Positions 43,881-55,800 of a stretch of DNA of 64,000 nt are shown in pieces. The stretch lies in contig OY821521.1 of NCBI GenBank assembly GCA_963682025.1, forward strand, positions 196,303,526 to 196,367,525. Direction: 5' to 3'. Position 1 is the first letter of the stretch. Each line of letters opens with the position of its first letter. Origin of the DNA: Cordilura impudica. Lineage: Eukaryota > Arthropoda > Insecta > Diptera > Scathophagidae. The notes beneath the pieces are model-generated. The model ran no database searches. It saw only the letters and a program-made list of their open reading frames with translations, and had not been told where the DNA came from. The translations under genes and the position numbers were made by a program.

Positions 43881-44718
43881 TAAATGAAAAAATTCTTAAA
43901 TCTACGAGTTTTTTGCTGTTCTCTAATTTCAATAAGAATATTTTTTCTCGTTTTAATTCACATTTGTATGGCTTGTTTTATTTGAAACATATGTATCTAT
44001 GTTTTTAACCTAAGATTAAAAAGAGTAATTTTGACGTTTTTGATTTTTTATGAATTTTAAAACAACAAAAATATTTAAATTTTACAACAAAAAAATTATT
44101 CACCCCCTGTTCTTGAAACCACTATCAGAAAAAAAAAACTCGTAAATGAAAAAATTCTTAAATCTACGAGTTTTTTGCTGTTCTCTAATTTGAATAAGAA
44201 TATTTTTTCTCGTTTTAATTCACATAGAAAAGGCTTTGTGAAATCAAAACAAATGCCATTTTTTCTACTAAGCAGGTCTTAAGAGATAAAAAAAACTAAT
44301 TGATATTTAAACTCTAACATGTTTTTTATTGAACCTTGTCATTATTTTAAAAAATTAGACATTAATTTTATGAAAAAAAAAACGATTTTAAAAACGTCTA
44401 CATTTTGCGCTGATTTAAAAAAAAACCCGTAATAAGTGGTCGATGTTAATAAAACACACTTTTTGCGATGATGCTGTTCTATAACTATAATAAAAACTTT
44501 TTATTTACACAATCTATTTTCCATTATAATTTTTTCAATTATAACATAGATTCTTTATGCACTAATTATTGCAAAAAAAGGAATTAAAAAAAATTTTTTC
44601 ATCAAATCACATATTTTTTATTTTTTTGCATATGTTCGAAACAGTAGTGATGCCAGTCAAATCCAATTTATTTGAATATCGAAATTTTTTTTTGTGATGC
44701 CTAACTTTTTAAAAATGA
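43880..44718. mobile_element. Dispersed TIR element, copy 1 (3' truncated), plus a displaced fragment
   Basis: 43963-44718 is closely similar to 59798-60543, including CACCCCCTGTTCTTGAAACC. An 85-bp internal piece of the element (AAATGAAAAAATTCTTAAAT..) appears once more just upstream at 43882-43968. The right end lacks the second terminal repeat seen in the copy at 60873-60887. Noncoding. Confidence 0.7.
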
Positions 44719-45389
44719 ATTGAATTTCAAAAATTACCAGAATATCAGAAAATATAAATTGATTTTTTAGAAAGTATTAATTGTATTTCGGAACTAAGCA
44801 AATATATTTCAGAATATATCAATTGAATTATAGCAAAATAATCTGAACCATACAGAAAATCAATTTCTAAGAATTACACCACATTTGTAAAATTTTTTTC
44901 CGTCTACAAAACCCGGGTGACACGATGCAGTCACGATTCATCTTCAAGTTTTTGTAGTTGATTAAAAGATTATATTCTCTTCTTTCCATTAAAAGTCCAT
45001 CCATTATACTTTATTTACGCATAAAAAGCAAGTCCAAATGCTGGTAAAAATTAATAACAACTTGTCACAATATGTTGGGTAAACAGGTTTGTGATACAGA
45101 AAGAAATTCAATTGATAGTTTCTGAGATGCATTTGAAAATTTCTGAAAAACAATTGCTATTTTCTGAAATTCAATTGGAAACGGTGTAGAAAAAGTCGGC
45201 CTGACTCATATTTTTAATGCAACCGTATGAAAAAAACAACGATCTGGTAACACTGCACCAAAAAGTGTTTTTGTTTCTACATGTTTGGAAAAGCAAAAAA
45301 GTTAGCATTTAACTGAAGAGGAAATGAACAAATATTAATAAAAAGTTAATAGTTTAACAAAAACAAAAAAAAAATTACAATTATTAGAA
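44719..45389 (+). promoter_or_regulatory. Upstream and 5' UTR region of Cpsf160
   Basis: Contains several imperfect copies of TTTCTGAAATTCAATTG on both strands (44720-44870 and 45100-45185). The last 150 bases before the ATG are A-rich and probably untranslated leader. Confidence 0.45.
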
Positions 45390-48300
45390 ATGTTTTCCGT
45401 GTGTAAACAATCACATCCGGCATCAGCCGTAGAATTTGCTATAACATGCCGGTTCTTTAACAATGCTGAAGAAAATGTGGTGGTAGCCGGCGCAAATATT
45501 TTAAAAATTTATAGAATTTTTCCGAATATTGATGCCACACAACGACAACAACAAAAATTAAATCCAAATGATCTGCGTGCACCATTAAAAATGCGTTTGG
45601 AATGTCTGGCATCGTACACCCTCTACGGCAATGTAATGTCTTTACAGAGCGTCACCCTAACTGGGTCAATGAGAGATGCCTTGTTAATTAGTTTCAGAGA
45701 TGCAAAATTATCTGTAGTTCAACATGATCCTGATACGTTCGCATTGAAAACATTATCGTTGCATTTTTTCGAAGAAGACGACATACGTGATGGCTGGACT
45801 GGTCGTTACTTCATACCAATGGTTCGCGTTGATCCCGATGCTCGATGTGCTGTCATGTTGGTTTACGGTAAGCGTTTAGTTGTTTTGCCATTTCGCAAAG
45901 AGAATGGCATTGATGAAATAGAACTGGCCGATGTGAAGCCTATTAAGAAGGCTGCCACCGCTATCGTATCCCGCACTCCGATTTTGGCTTCCTATCTAAT
46001 AGCTCTGCGTGATCTTGATGAAAAAATTGACAATGTCTTGGATTTGCAATTCTTACACGGCTACTATGAACCAACTTTGCTTATTTTATTTGAACCGGTA
46101 CGTACATTTCCAGGTCGTGTAGCTGTCCGGACTGACACTTGTGTTTTGGTGGCCATTTCCTTGAACATACAGCAGCGTGTTCATCCCATTATATGGACTG
46201 TCACAGGGCTGCCGTTCGACTGCTTACACGTATTTCCCATACAAAAACCCATTGGCGGCTGTTTAGTTACCACCGTAAATTCCATCATATATCTGAATCA
46301 GAGTGTTCCGCCGTATGGTGTATCGCTGAACAGTTCAGCGGATCATAGTACAAATTTTCCTTTAAAGCCCCAGGATGGTGTGCGAATCAGTCTCGATGCG
46401 GCTAATATTGCTTTTATCGATGTCGATAAGTTTGTAGTGTCTCTGCGTACGGGCGACCTCTATGTAGTAACGCTATGCGTCGATTCCATGAGAACCGTGC
46501 GTAATTTTCATTTTCACAAAGCTGCAGCAAGTGTTCTTACGAGCTGCATGTGTGTGTGCCAAAGCGAGTATTTGTTTTTGGGCTCACGTTTGGGTAACTC
46601 TCTACTTTTGCACTTTACTGAAGAGGACCAAAGTACCGTTATAACTCTGGAAGATGTTGAGACTTATGCTTCAGTTACGACGAATGATGAAACGCGAAAG
46701 GCTCGTCGTATTGAGGACGAGGAACTTGAAGTTTACGGCTCTGGAACAAAAACTTCTGTCCAGCTGCGCAAATACATCTTTGAAGTGTGTGATAGTTTGC
46801 TGAATGTGGGTCCCATAAATTTTATGTGTGCTGGTGAACGTGTGGAATTTGAAGAAGGCGGTACTACACTGCGACCGCAAGCCAGCCAATTGCCTTATCT
46901 AAAAATAGATGTTGTTGCGTCCAGCGGCCATAGTAAAAATGGAGCTCTTTGCGTTTTTGTCAACTGCATTAATCCACAAGTCATAACATCTTTCGAATTG
47001 GATGGATGTTTAGACGTTTGGACGGTATATGATGATGTTAGCCGCAAGACATCTCGCCATGATCACCACGATTTCATGATATTATCGCAGAGGACATCCA
47101 CTTTGGTACTTCAAACGGGTGAAGAGATAAATGAAATCGAAAATACCGGTTTTTGCTGCAATCAACCAACAATTTTTGTTGGAAATTTGGGCCAGAATCG
47201 CTTTATTGTACAGGTTACAACGCGTTCGGTGCGTCTTTTACAAGGCAAGCGTCTTATACAAAACGTACCAATCGATGAAGGTACTCCCGTTGTACAAGTG
47301 TCAACTGCCGATCCATATGTGTGTTTGAGAGTGCTGCATGGTAAGGTCATAACACTGGCTTTACGTGAAACAAAGGGCACTCCCCGCTTCGCCATTAACA
47401 AAAACACTGTCAGCAGTATACCAGCTGTAGTTTCAATCGCAGCCTATAAAGACTTGTCAGGACTCTTTAGCACAAAATCCGATGATATTTTAAATCTAAC
47501 TGGCAGCGGTGGTAACTCATTGTACAGCGGTCTGGGCTACATGAAAGCAGAGCCTGATATGAAAATTGAAGATGAAGAGGATCTGTTGTACGGTGAGTCA
47601 GGCAATGCATTTAAAATGAATAGTATGGCAGATTTGGCAAAACAGTCGCGACATAAAAATTCCGATTGGTGGAGACGTTTGTTGCTGCAAGTGAAACCCA
47701 CCTACTGGCTGACAGTGGCCAGAGAAAGCGGTACTCTCGAAATTTATTCTATGCCCGATATGAAACTTATGTATTTGGTGAATGACGTGGGCAATGGCGA
47801 TACAGTTCTTACCGATTCCATGGAATTTGTACCAGCTACTCTCAGCCAGCAAGACAACAAACAGGGTATTCTTTTAAATTGTATGCCACAACATGTAAAT
47901 TCTCCCAAAGCATTAGAAATCTCACTGGTTGGTTTGGGAAATCAAGGTAGTCGTCCCTTACTACTGATACGCACCCGTTTGGAATTGTTAGTATACCAGG
48001 CATATCGTTACGGCAAAGGCCACATGAAGGTACGATTTCGAAAAATACAAACTATTAATATGCTAGACGAAGGCGCCAAAAGTATGGTGGTCGACAATGA
48101 TGACAATGAGATTGAATCGTACAATCTCCAAGACAGCTACATAAGCAAGCTGCGCTACTTTTCGAATATAGCGGGTATGAACGGAGTAGTACTGTGTGGC
48201 CCAAATCCCTGCTTTCTATTTTTGACTGGCAAAGGTGAATTGAGAGTTCATAAAGTATTTGGCAACGGTTCTCTGCGCAGCTTTTCACCCTTCAACAACG

Positions 48301-49688
48301 TTAATTGTCCGCAAGGATTTTTATGTTTCGACACCAGTTTCGATTTGAAAATTTGTATTTTGCCCACCTATCTCTCTTACGATTCTCCCTGGCCTACGCG
48401 AAAAGTTCCTCTCCGCTGTACTCCAAGGCAGATTGTTTATCATAGAGAAAATCGTGTTTATTGTTTGGTCACTCAAACAGAAGAGATCAGCAATAAATAT
48501 TTCCGCTTCAATGGCGAAGACAAAGAGTTGACGGAAGAAAACAAAGGTGAACGCTTTATATATCCGACTGCCTCAAAATTCAGCATAGTTCTTATGAGTC
48601 CGGAGACTTGGGAAATTGTTCCAGATGCATCTATTGAATTTGAAGACTGGGAGCATGTGACAGCTTTTCAAATCGTAAAACTGGCATACGAGGGAACTCG
48701 ATCCGGCCTAAAAGAGTATCTCTGCATTGGTACAAATTTCAATTACAGTGAGGATATAACATCGCGCGGCAACATTCACGTCTATGACATAATCGAAGTA
48801 GTGCCAGAACCAGGCAAACCTTTGACTAAATTCAAACTTAAGGAAGTATTTAAGAAGGAGCAGAAAGGTCCTGTATCGGCCATAGCAGATGTTTTGGGTT
48901 TTTTGGTAACTGCTCTGGGCCAGAAAATCTATCTGTGGCAATTGCAAGACGACGATCTGATTGGAGTGGCTTTCATTGATACTAACATATACGTTCATCA
49001 AATAATATCCATCAAATCTCTCATACTCATTGCAGACGTCTATAAATCTGTAAGTTTATTACGCTTTCAAGAAGAATTTCGAACCTTGTCGTTGGCTTCG
49101 CGAGATTTCAACCCACTAGAAGTTTATGGTATAGAATTCATGGTCGACCATTCGAATTTGGGCTTTTTGGTGACAGATGCTGACAAGAATCTAATCGTCT
49201 ACATGTATCAGCCTGAGGTACGTGAATCTATAGGCGGTCAAAAGCTATTGCGCAAGGGCGATTATCATTTGGGACAAACAGTGAACACAATGTTTCGAGT
49301 GCAGTGCCATCAGAGGGGTCTCAATCAACGCCATCCCTTTATGTATGAAAATAAACATTTGGTTGTTTATGGAACATTGGACGGTGCCATTGGCTATTGT
49401 GTGCCGCTGCCCGAAAAAGTTTACCGACGATTTCTTATGTTGCAAAACGTCTTGCTATCCTATCAGGAACATTTATGCGGTCTCAATCCAAAAGAATTCC
49501 GTACGATAAAAATGTCTAAGAAACTTTCGCTGAATCCCAGTCGCTGCATTATTGATGGCGATTTAATTTGGTCATTTGCCAATATGACGGTAGCAGAACG
49601 TAACGAAGTTTCGAAGAAAATTGGCACTAAAACGGAGGACATATTAGGCGATCTTCTCGAAATTGAAAGACTAACATCTGTGTTTTAA
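45390..49688 (+). CDS. Cpsf160: Cpsf160, cleavage and polyadenylation specificity factor 160-kDa subunit
   Basis: 1432 residues in one uninterrupted ORF, close to the fly and human proteins (about 1450). It is the scaffold subunit of the nuclear CPSF complex: it forms three beta-propellers and helps WDR33 and CPSF30 recognise the AAUAAA signal (family knowledge). The start MFSVCKQSHPASAVEF and the end DLLEIERLTSVF match the family. The MMS1-like N-terminal region lies at about 90-560 and the CPSF_A region at about 1030-1400. An acidic linker DMKIEDEEDLLYGES lies near residue 725. No introns are visible across 4.3 kb, in contrast to the split neighbours. AATAAA at 49701-49706 lies 13 bases after the stop. 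Its 3' end faces LTV1 with only 128 bp between the stops. Confidence 0.97.
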   Translation: MFSVCKQSHPASAVEFAITCRFFNNAEENVVVAGANILKIYRIFPNIDATQRQQQKLNPNDLRAPLKMRLECLASYTLYGNVMSLQSVTLTGSMRDALLISFRDAKLSVVQHDPDTFALKTLSLHFFEEDDIRDGWTGRYFIPMVRVDPDARCAVMLVYGKRLVVLPFRKENGIDEIELADVKPIKKAATAIVSRTPILASYLIALRDLDEKIDNVLDLQFLHGYYEPTLLILFEPVRTFPGRVAVRTDTCVLVAISLNIQQRVHPIIWTVTGLPFDCLHVFPIQKPIGGCLVTTVNSIIYLNQSVPPYGVSLNSSADHSTNFPLKPQDGVRISLDAANIAFIDVDKFVVSLRTGDLYVVTLCVDSMRTVRNFHFHKAAASVLTSCMCVCQSEYLFLGSRLGNSLLLHFTEEDQSTVITLEDVETYASVTTNDETRKARRIEDEELEVYGSGTKTSVQLRKYIFEVCDSLLNVGPINFMCAGERVEFEEGGTTLRPQASQLPYLKIDVVASSGHSKNGALCVFVNCINPQVITSFELDGCLDVWTVYDDVSRKTSRHDHHDFMILSQRTSTLVLQTGEEINEIENTGFCCNQPTIFVGNLGQNRFIVQVTTRSVRLLQGKRLIQNVPIDEGTPVVQVSTADPYVCLRVLHGKVITLALRETKGTPRFAINKNTVSSIPAVVSIAAYKDLSGLFSTKSDDILNLTGSGGNSLYSGLGYMKAEPDMKIEDEEDLLYGESGNAFKMNSMADLAKQSRHKNSDWWRRLLLQVKPTYWLTVARESGTLEIYSMPDMKLMYLVNDVGNGDTVLTDSMEFVPATLSQQDNKQGILLNCMPQHVNSPKALEISLVGLGNQGSRPLLLIRTRLELLVYQAYRYGKGHMKVRFRKIQTINMLDEGAKSMVVDNDDNEIESYNLQDSYISKLRYFSNIAGMNGVVLCGPNPCFLFLTGKGELRVHKVFGNGSLRSFSPFNNVNCPQGFLCFDTSFDLKICILPTYLSYDSPWPTRKVPLRCTPRQIVYHRENRVYCLVTQTEEISNKYFRFNGEDKELTEENKGERFIYPTASKFSIVLMSPETWEIVPDASIEFEDWEHVTAFQIVKLAYEGTRSGLKEYLCIGTNFNYSEDITSRGNIHVYDIIEVVPEPGKPLTKFKLKEVFKKEQKGPVSAIADVLGFLVTALGQKIYLWQLQDDDLIGVAFIDTNIYVHQIISIKSLILIADVYKSVSLLRFQEEFRTLSLASRDFNPLEVYGIEFMVDHSNLGFLVTDADKNLIVYMYQPEVRESIGGQKLLRKGDYHLGQTVNTMFRVQCHQRGLNQRHPFMYENKHLVVYGTLDGAIGYCVPLPEKVYRRFLMLQNVLLSYQEHLCGLNPKEFRTIKMSKKLSLNPSRCIIDGDLIWSFANMTVAERNEVSKKIGTKTEDILGDLLEIERLTSVF

Positions 49689-49816
49689 AATTTTACTTAA
49701 AAATAAACCCATTGGCTGGTGCCAACAGAAACATACGATCAAAAAAATTTTTTTTCTACATATAATACATTTTTATTTTATTATTTTTATTAGTTGTAAA
49801 AATAGGAAGCTATAAG
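49689..49816. terminator. Convergent 3' ends of Cpsf160 and LTV1
   Basis: Only 128 bp separate the two stop codons. AATAAA for Cpsf160 is at 49701-49706; TTTATT motifs at about 49772-49790 are candidate minus-strand poly(A) signals for LTV1. The transcripts probably overlap at their 3' ends. Confidence 0.6.
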
Positions 49817-51401
49817 CTACAAAATTTTGTTACCCTGTTGATTTTGTCGTTGATTTAAGTTGACATGTATTTGCCGCTTCTTTTCTTCTTTGAAGGCTTC
49901 AGCGTTGGCCTTTTTCTCTATGCGTCTTTCGTTGCGATACTCCTTGAGTAGTCGTTTGCGTTCTTTTTTCTCTTCTGGCGTCTCGTCTTTTGGTCGTATT
50001 GACAGTACGCTCAAAGTGGATAGAATTGATTTCGCGCATAGTGATTTGGGTCCCGTATTATGCTCGGCACCTTGATCGAGTTTAGCCAATGCCTTAGCAG
50101 TCAGTTGATTGTTATCGCCATGCAAAACATTCATGGGCATGCCTGTTTTGGGATCGATTTCGATTTTTGGCATACCTTGGGCTATCGAAGATGAGGATAT
50201 TGAGGTATGGCGACTTTTTCGCTTTGGCTCATCGATTAGTTTAGGATGATTGTAAATGTTGGAGTTTGTCGTCAGTATGGATTCACAGTCCCACTTCTTT
50301 TCCTTTGGATCATCTACTTCATATTCGACTAATTCCTCATTTGGATCCTGGTCACCCTCTACTACGTGCTGATATTGCTCCAAACGTTTTTCATCCCATT
50401 GCTTATTGTATTCGATGACATTGTTGGACTTTTTAAATTCCTTGAAGCAATTCAAAACGTACGGATGTTTTTGACCCCAAGATCCCTCAATATCTTCTGT
50501 AGCTAAATCGCCAAGTTCTGGGTCATCGTAGGTGGCGTAAAAACGTTCGAAACGATCATCCAACAATGACAATTGTTCATTACGTCTAATGACACTGGAT
50601 GACATAGAGTATTCGGTAAATTGAGATTTGGTTTCTTCGTTTGCAAAGCGACGATCCCGCATAAGAGGACCCAAACGATCCATAAGCTCATCGTCATTTT
50701 CATCGAAATCATCATCTTCATCATTGCTCATAAGATCATCCGAGTTGAAATCTTCACTACCTTCCTCGTCACATTCACTGCCCATATCATCATCAGAGTC
50801 ACCTTCACCCATGGCCTGCAGAACGAAATCATCGTCCAGTTGGTTATCATTATTTTCGAAATCGAAATCATCATCTAGGGCAGCTACCACATCTGGATCC
50901 CAATCGGGACGGGGACCTGGTTGAAGTGCGGCTTTGTTTAGCATGCCTTCCTCTTCCTGAAATTCGGAGGCAAACACAGAGCTAGGTAGATTAATTTTAG
51001 GAGCTGTCGTCACACGACCTGCATCCAAGCGCTTCTTGGCTTGATTTGGATTCTCGACATATTCCCAAACCACCTCTTGTTCGGGTTTTTTCAAATGCTG
51101 CAGATAATCGTAGTCATCATCAAAATGTATACCGAACTTAAGTTGTTCCTCCTTGCGCTTTGTAGGATCTAAGGCATCAGCATTTTGTTTCTGTGGTTGG
51201 CGGGCGGCCGCTTCAACTAAAACACGCTGCGGTGCTTCCGAATCCGTAACTAAGGGATCATGTTGACTGCGATGAACCAAATGAAATGTCACTGCATTCT
51301 TACGATCAATAAATGTTTTTTTACCTTTGCCCTATTCGGAGTAAATATTTGAATCAATTTATAAAATAGAGTATTTACAATATAAAGAAATAACTTACCA
51401 T
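49817..51401 (-). CDS. LTV1: LTV1, 40S ribosomal subunit biogenesis factor
   Basis: Two coding exons on the minus strand: 51399-51401 (ATG only) and 49817-51331, giving 505 residues. LTV1 helps late 40S assembly and export and must be released by CK1 phosphorylation (family knowledge). The mature N-terminus reads M-GKGKKTFIDRKNAVTFHLVHR, the conserved LTV1 opening. A long acidic stretch lies at about residues 155-225 (DSDDDMGSECDEEGSEDF and neighbours). The C-terminus is basic and helical (KERKRLLKEYRNERRIEKKA). The 67-bp intron (51332-51398) has GTAAGT and CGAATAG ends. A naive ORF call would begin at Val in NAVTF and lose 14 residues. It is divergent from the rabaptin-5 gene. Confidence 0.93.
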
Positions 51402-51680
51402 TATTTATTAAATTTCTAAAATTTTATGAAATTTTACAATGAAGATGAAAAAAAAACAAATAACAAAAAACATGTGGCTGTATCTTATAGATACAACATA
51501 AAAAGAGTTGCCGTATCAAACAAAACTCACTTGACACTTAACGTCAACATTTAATGTGTAAGACCAGTTATTTTTTTTAAGACTCTGGCCACTCTATTGA
51601 AAATAAAATAATTGCAAATAAATAGCGAAATGAAGGAATTATAGAAATTTTATGAAAATTTTATTAGTTTTGCACAAAAA
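51402..51680. promoter_or_regulatory. Divergent promoter region between LTV1 and rabaptin-5
   Basis: 279 bp separate the two start codons, so the promoters and leaders must be compact and are probably shared. No TATA box is evident. TATCTTATAGATACAA at 51481 forms a small palindrome. Confidence 0.6.
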
Positions 51681-52862
51681 ATGGAAGAAAACGATTCGAA
51701 AAATAAACAAATAACTGAAGCCGATGGTAGTGAAGAGCCAAACAAATATGTAACATCCGAAAGTGGGTGTTGTTCTCTATCTACCCCAGGTAAATATAAT
51801 GCATCATCATCATCATTGAGTTTACAACAAATTACCCACAGCTAAACCTTGTATAAATAGATTTGTTGCAGAAAATACGGCAATTGGAAGAAGAAAATCG
51901 TAAAATGCAACTAGGTTTCAACAATCAAAGGGCCAAACTTAAAGAACTTTTCGTGCAAAAAGAAAGAGAGCTCGATGAACTGAAAACGAAATTGGTGGTA
52001 TCGGAACTAAAGGCTCAGGAAGAAATATCATCACTGCAGCAGTTGGTACAAGGTAAACAACCCTTAAAATACCTGGATAGTCATAATTAATATTTGAATA
52101 ATTGTGTCCATAAAGAAACAATTGAAGAGTCGGCCATTTGCAAATCCGAATTGGATCATTTCAAAGATGAAGGCAATCGCTTGTGCCAAGAAAATCGACA
52201 ATTACATGATAGCTTAGTACAACATCGAGAACAAATAAATACATCTACTACTACTACTGCCACTACAACTTCACAAGAATTAAGTAGTTTGGCTCCACAA
52301 GTTTTGAATCAGGTAAAAAAGACGTTAGTAAGAAAATTAGGTGGTGATTCTACCGGCTCAGTGTTGGGTTCAAGTTTTTCTCAAGACATTACTTTGGAAG
52401 AAACGAAAAATAAAAATGATGGCAAATATGTAAGTTGAAAGCAGTATAAATAAGTCCTCAACTATTTGAGCTGTATTGATTTTAAGTTTTAACTTATAAT
52501 TTCAGTCTCATGAGGATTCTGAAGTGTTGGGATCAATTGTAACACAACTACAGGAAGAAATGAAAGTTTTAAAGGAAAAACTTCGAGATGCCGACGATAA
52601 ATTACGGGCTCCTCTTCAAAGTTCATTGGCGAATGCCGAAATTATAACCACATGTAATAATTGTAATAGTTTTGAGGAAAAAGTAAAGCTAAGCGAGCTA
52701 CAAACTAAAGCAGAACAAGAAAAGTTGGAAATTTTGCGAAAACAACTTGAGGAAACTGGCAAGGATTTAGAGAAAGAGGCCGCACTTAGAGCAGATTTAG
52801 AAAATCAATGGCAAGAAAAAAGGGAGGCACATAAAAATGAAGTGCACGTTCTTAGAGAGCAG
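51681..52862 (+). CDS. Rbpn-5: Rabaptin-5 homolog, exons 1-4 (coiled-coil N-terminal half)
   Basis: Exon 1 ends CCCCAG|GTAAAT (phase 1). Exon 2 uses the acceptor AAATAG at 51860, because the stronger-looking TTGCAG at 51871 would break the frame. Introns 1-3 are 71, 63 and 76 bp. The encoded text is heptad-rich (LLQKIRQLEEENRKM) with a Thr run in exon 3 and a CNNC pair in exon 4. The exon 2 acceptor is the least certain junction. Confidence 0.8.
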
Positions 52863-55800
52863 GTAAGGTGGAAATACAAAAATAAATTATTAAAAATGTA
52901 AACAGACCGGAAAAAGTATGGGCAGAGCTTTGCTTTATTAATTAAATAGCTCAAGTAAGAAACGGCTTAGTTAAAAAACTTATATTATTTTTTTAACTCA
53001 ATTAGTTTAACCAAGATGATCGTTAGTTAAGCTTAATAATGAGTTTAATTTTTCGAAAACAGCTTGTAGACTTCTACTCTCTTATTTGAGTGGGAGATCG
53101 CAATTTGTTGCTGCTAACAATTTAATGTCTAGATTACTTCCTCTCAACTTTGGAGTCCCTCATGGTTCTGTTTTGGGCCCTGTTTTGTTCATTCTATGTA
53201 TTAATGATCACAATCGGGTTTTGTCAAACGGGTTCTAAGATGCTCGTTTGAACATTTTGTAACCAGTTTTTTCACAAGATCGTTATAAATGGTGTACGCC
53301 ATTTTCTCAGTTATTTATTCCAATGATTCGACATTCTCTGTTCAAGAGATCGTTGGAATTATCTGAACTGCTGATTTTCACACATTCCAATAAAGCCTTT
53401 CGGTTAAAAGAATTAGAATATTTTAGAGACTTGCTGCCATAGTCTATTGTTTACGTAATTATCACTCCAATTGGGCCAATATTTTGTTGCTACCATAGTT
53501 CTTGTTGTTTATAAAACTTTTGTGGCTGGGGAGCCGAGCCCAGTTGATTTGATTTGATAGCATTACTTTATTTACTATTTATACTATGTGCTCTACCGTC
53601 CAAAAGTATGTACCATCTCTAAAATGTGTGGTTTGTTTGCTTTAAAAGCTACTTGCTCTTTTGATATAAGATTTTTCTTTTCCATAAACCATGATATTCA
53701 CACAACTAGTTAGTAATATAACAAAATTTAGAAATTTTCAAAAAGTGGAGTTAGTTCTTTAAGCTTCTGATCCATTCAAACATTGAAATTCTATTTACAT
53801 TTTTCAAAATGTGTGCAAATTGCGACTACTTACTACTAATTCAATATGTTGCTTTGTTATCTCCTATCTGCACCGTGCCATCCATCATTAAGTTACTATT
53901 GTTTCTTGTATAAAATTATGGTTGATTCCTTTGAAATCGATTGTATGATGTCAGATTTTGCACATGCATTTAAATACATACAATAATCTGTAATATTAAT
54001 AGTCAAGGCGTTATCTTGTGGCCGATATAAAAATTTTAGTTACCAACCGATTTGAAAAAAAAATTACCCCATTTGAAAGTTATTCCTTTTTAGCTGTCCA
54101 GATTTGCTCCGTCTGGAACATTTTTTTGGGGTAAAATTCATTTAAAGTTTCTACTAACACATACATAAAACACATATTCAAATAAAATTGACCTTTAGGC
54201 TCTTATAAAATTATTTATTAACAAACCCAGTTATATATCTTCTGTGTGTTCAACAAATATTTATAAATGAAAAAATCAAATTTTCTATAATTTGCACTCG
54301 AATTTCGAGCGCTGGGCTCTGCTAGTAAATATAAATACCCTAAATTGTGAAGTAAACTTACTGAAAAAATATGTTTACTTAAATTTAAAGGTTAGTATGC
54401 ATTTTTATTCGCCTGTGTCAATACCTTTTCCTTAAAATGTGAGAACAAGTTACGTTTTTTAATATTTCCTGCAAATGTATTGTCTTATAGTGCGTTTACA
54501 TCTAAAGAAAATCTAGTAGATTTTAGTTGAAATCTATTTCAAAACTTACACCGTTTACATCTAACTTTTTTTTTTGACATTTTGTGAGATTTTGTTTCCA
54601 CGACAATAAACAGCTGATTAAAATAAAACATAAACTAGAAATACCAAAAATAAACAAAACAATAGGAAAATGGAAATATGGAATATTCTAAAAAGGAAAA
54701 GATTTTATTATTATAGTATGCATCAAGAATGAAAAAAGCACAAGCTGAAACAGAAATTTTGCGAAAAAAACATCAGCATTTGTTAAATCTGTGGTTTTCT
54801 AGAATAACCGCGTATGTCATAAAATCAAAATGTTCAGGGGAGCCAAAAAACGTTATATTTGATATTATGGGCTCGATATAAAGTTTTTGGAGCTTTTTAT
54901 TTAACAGTCCTGTAGATATGGACAATAAATACTTTATATAAAATTTTGAGTCAAAAATCTTCAGAGGAATAGATCCTGGAGAAGGACGAAAAAACAATAT
55001 GTAAATGACACTTAAAGTGTGTGCAGATAAAACAACTTATGTCGACAAACGTCGTTTTCTTTGAAAAAGAAAATTACCAATGCAGCCACCCATGTAGACA
55101 TAAGTTGTTGTTGCTTGAAAAATGAATTTTTTTGTTCGTCAACAAAAAGTGACAAAATAATAGTGACAAAAAATAACAGAAATAAACACACATGTTTTTA
55201 TAAGTGGTTATAAACTGAAAAATAATCGAAAATTATTTTGCATATTTTTTCATTAATAACAACGTATTTCTTTATGTGTCGTTTTCTGAGAAAATAATTT
55301 GTCAGCGATCAACCGTAGGTTGACATACGTCTATAGTGCTGCAAATTAATTTAATAAACATTTAAAGAAAAACTCAGAAACGGTCAATATTTAAAAAAAA
55401 AAAAAAAATTTAACACGTGTAAAGAACGTTAAAAATTAATATATTTGGCATCGTTAACTCAAAACTGACAAAAATAGACATACGCGGTTATTCCAGAAAA
55501 CCACAGAAATGTGATGTTTGAACAACAAAAACAAATAGATTTCCCACAATTATTATATAGCAGATTGGAATGAACATATATGTATAAGAATAAATCGTTA
55601 TAACATTTTAATTACTAAATATTTTTTTTTATTATAGATTCGTCATTTTTATTAATAATATTTTATTTCCTTTTTATTTAACTTGTTTGCTTTTGTTTTT
55701 ATTGTTAAATGTCAATTTTTCAGTCACTGCGTTGTAACTTTCTACTACAATAATAAAAATACACAGTAGTGTCATTTGGTAGTGCCCAAGTTTGACAAGA

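Noticed and set aside
51861..51871. Using TTGCAG at 51871 as the exon 2 acceptor of the rabaptin gene
   Set aside because: Joining exon 1 there breaks the coiled-coil frame; AAATAG at 51860 keeps it.
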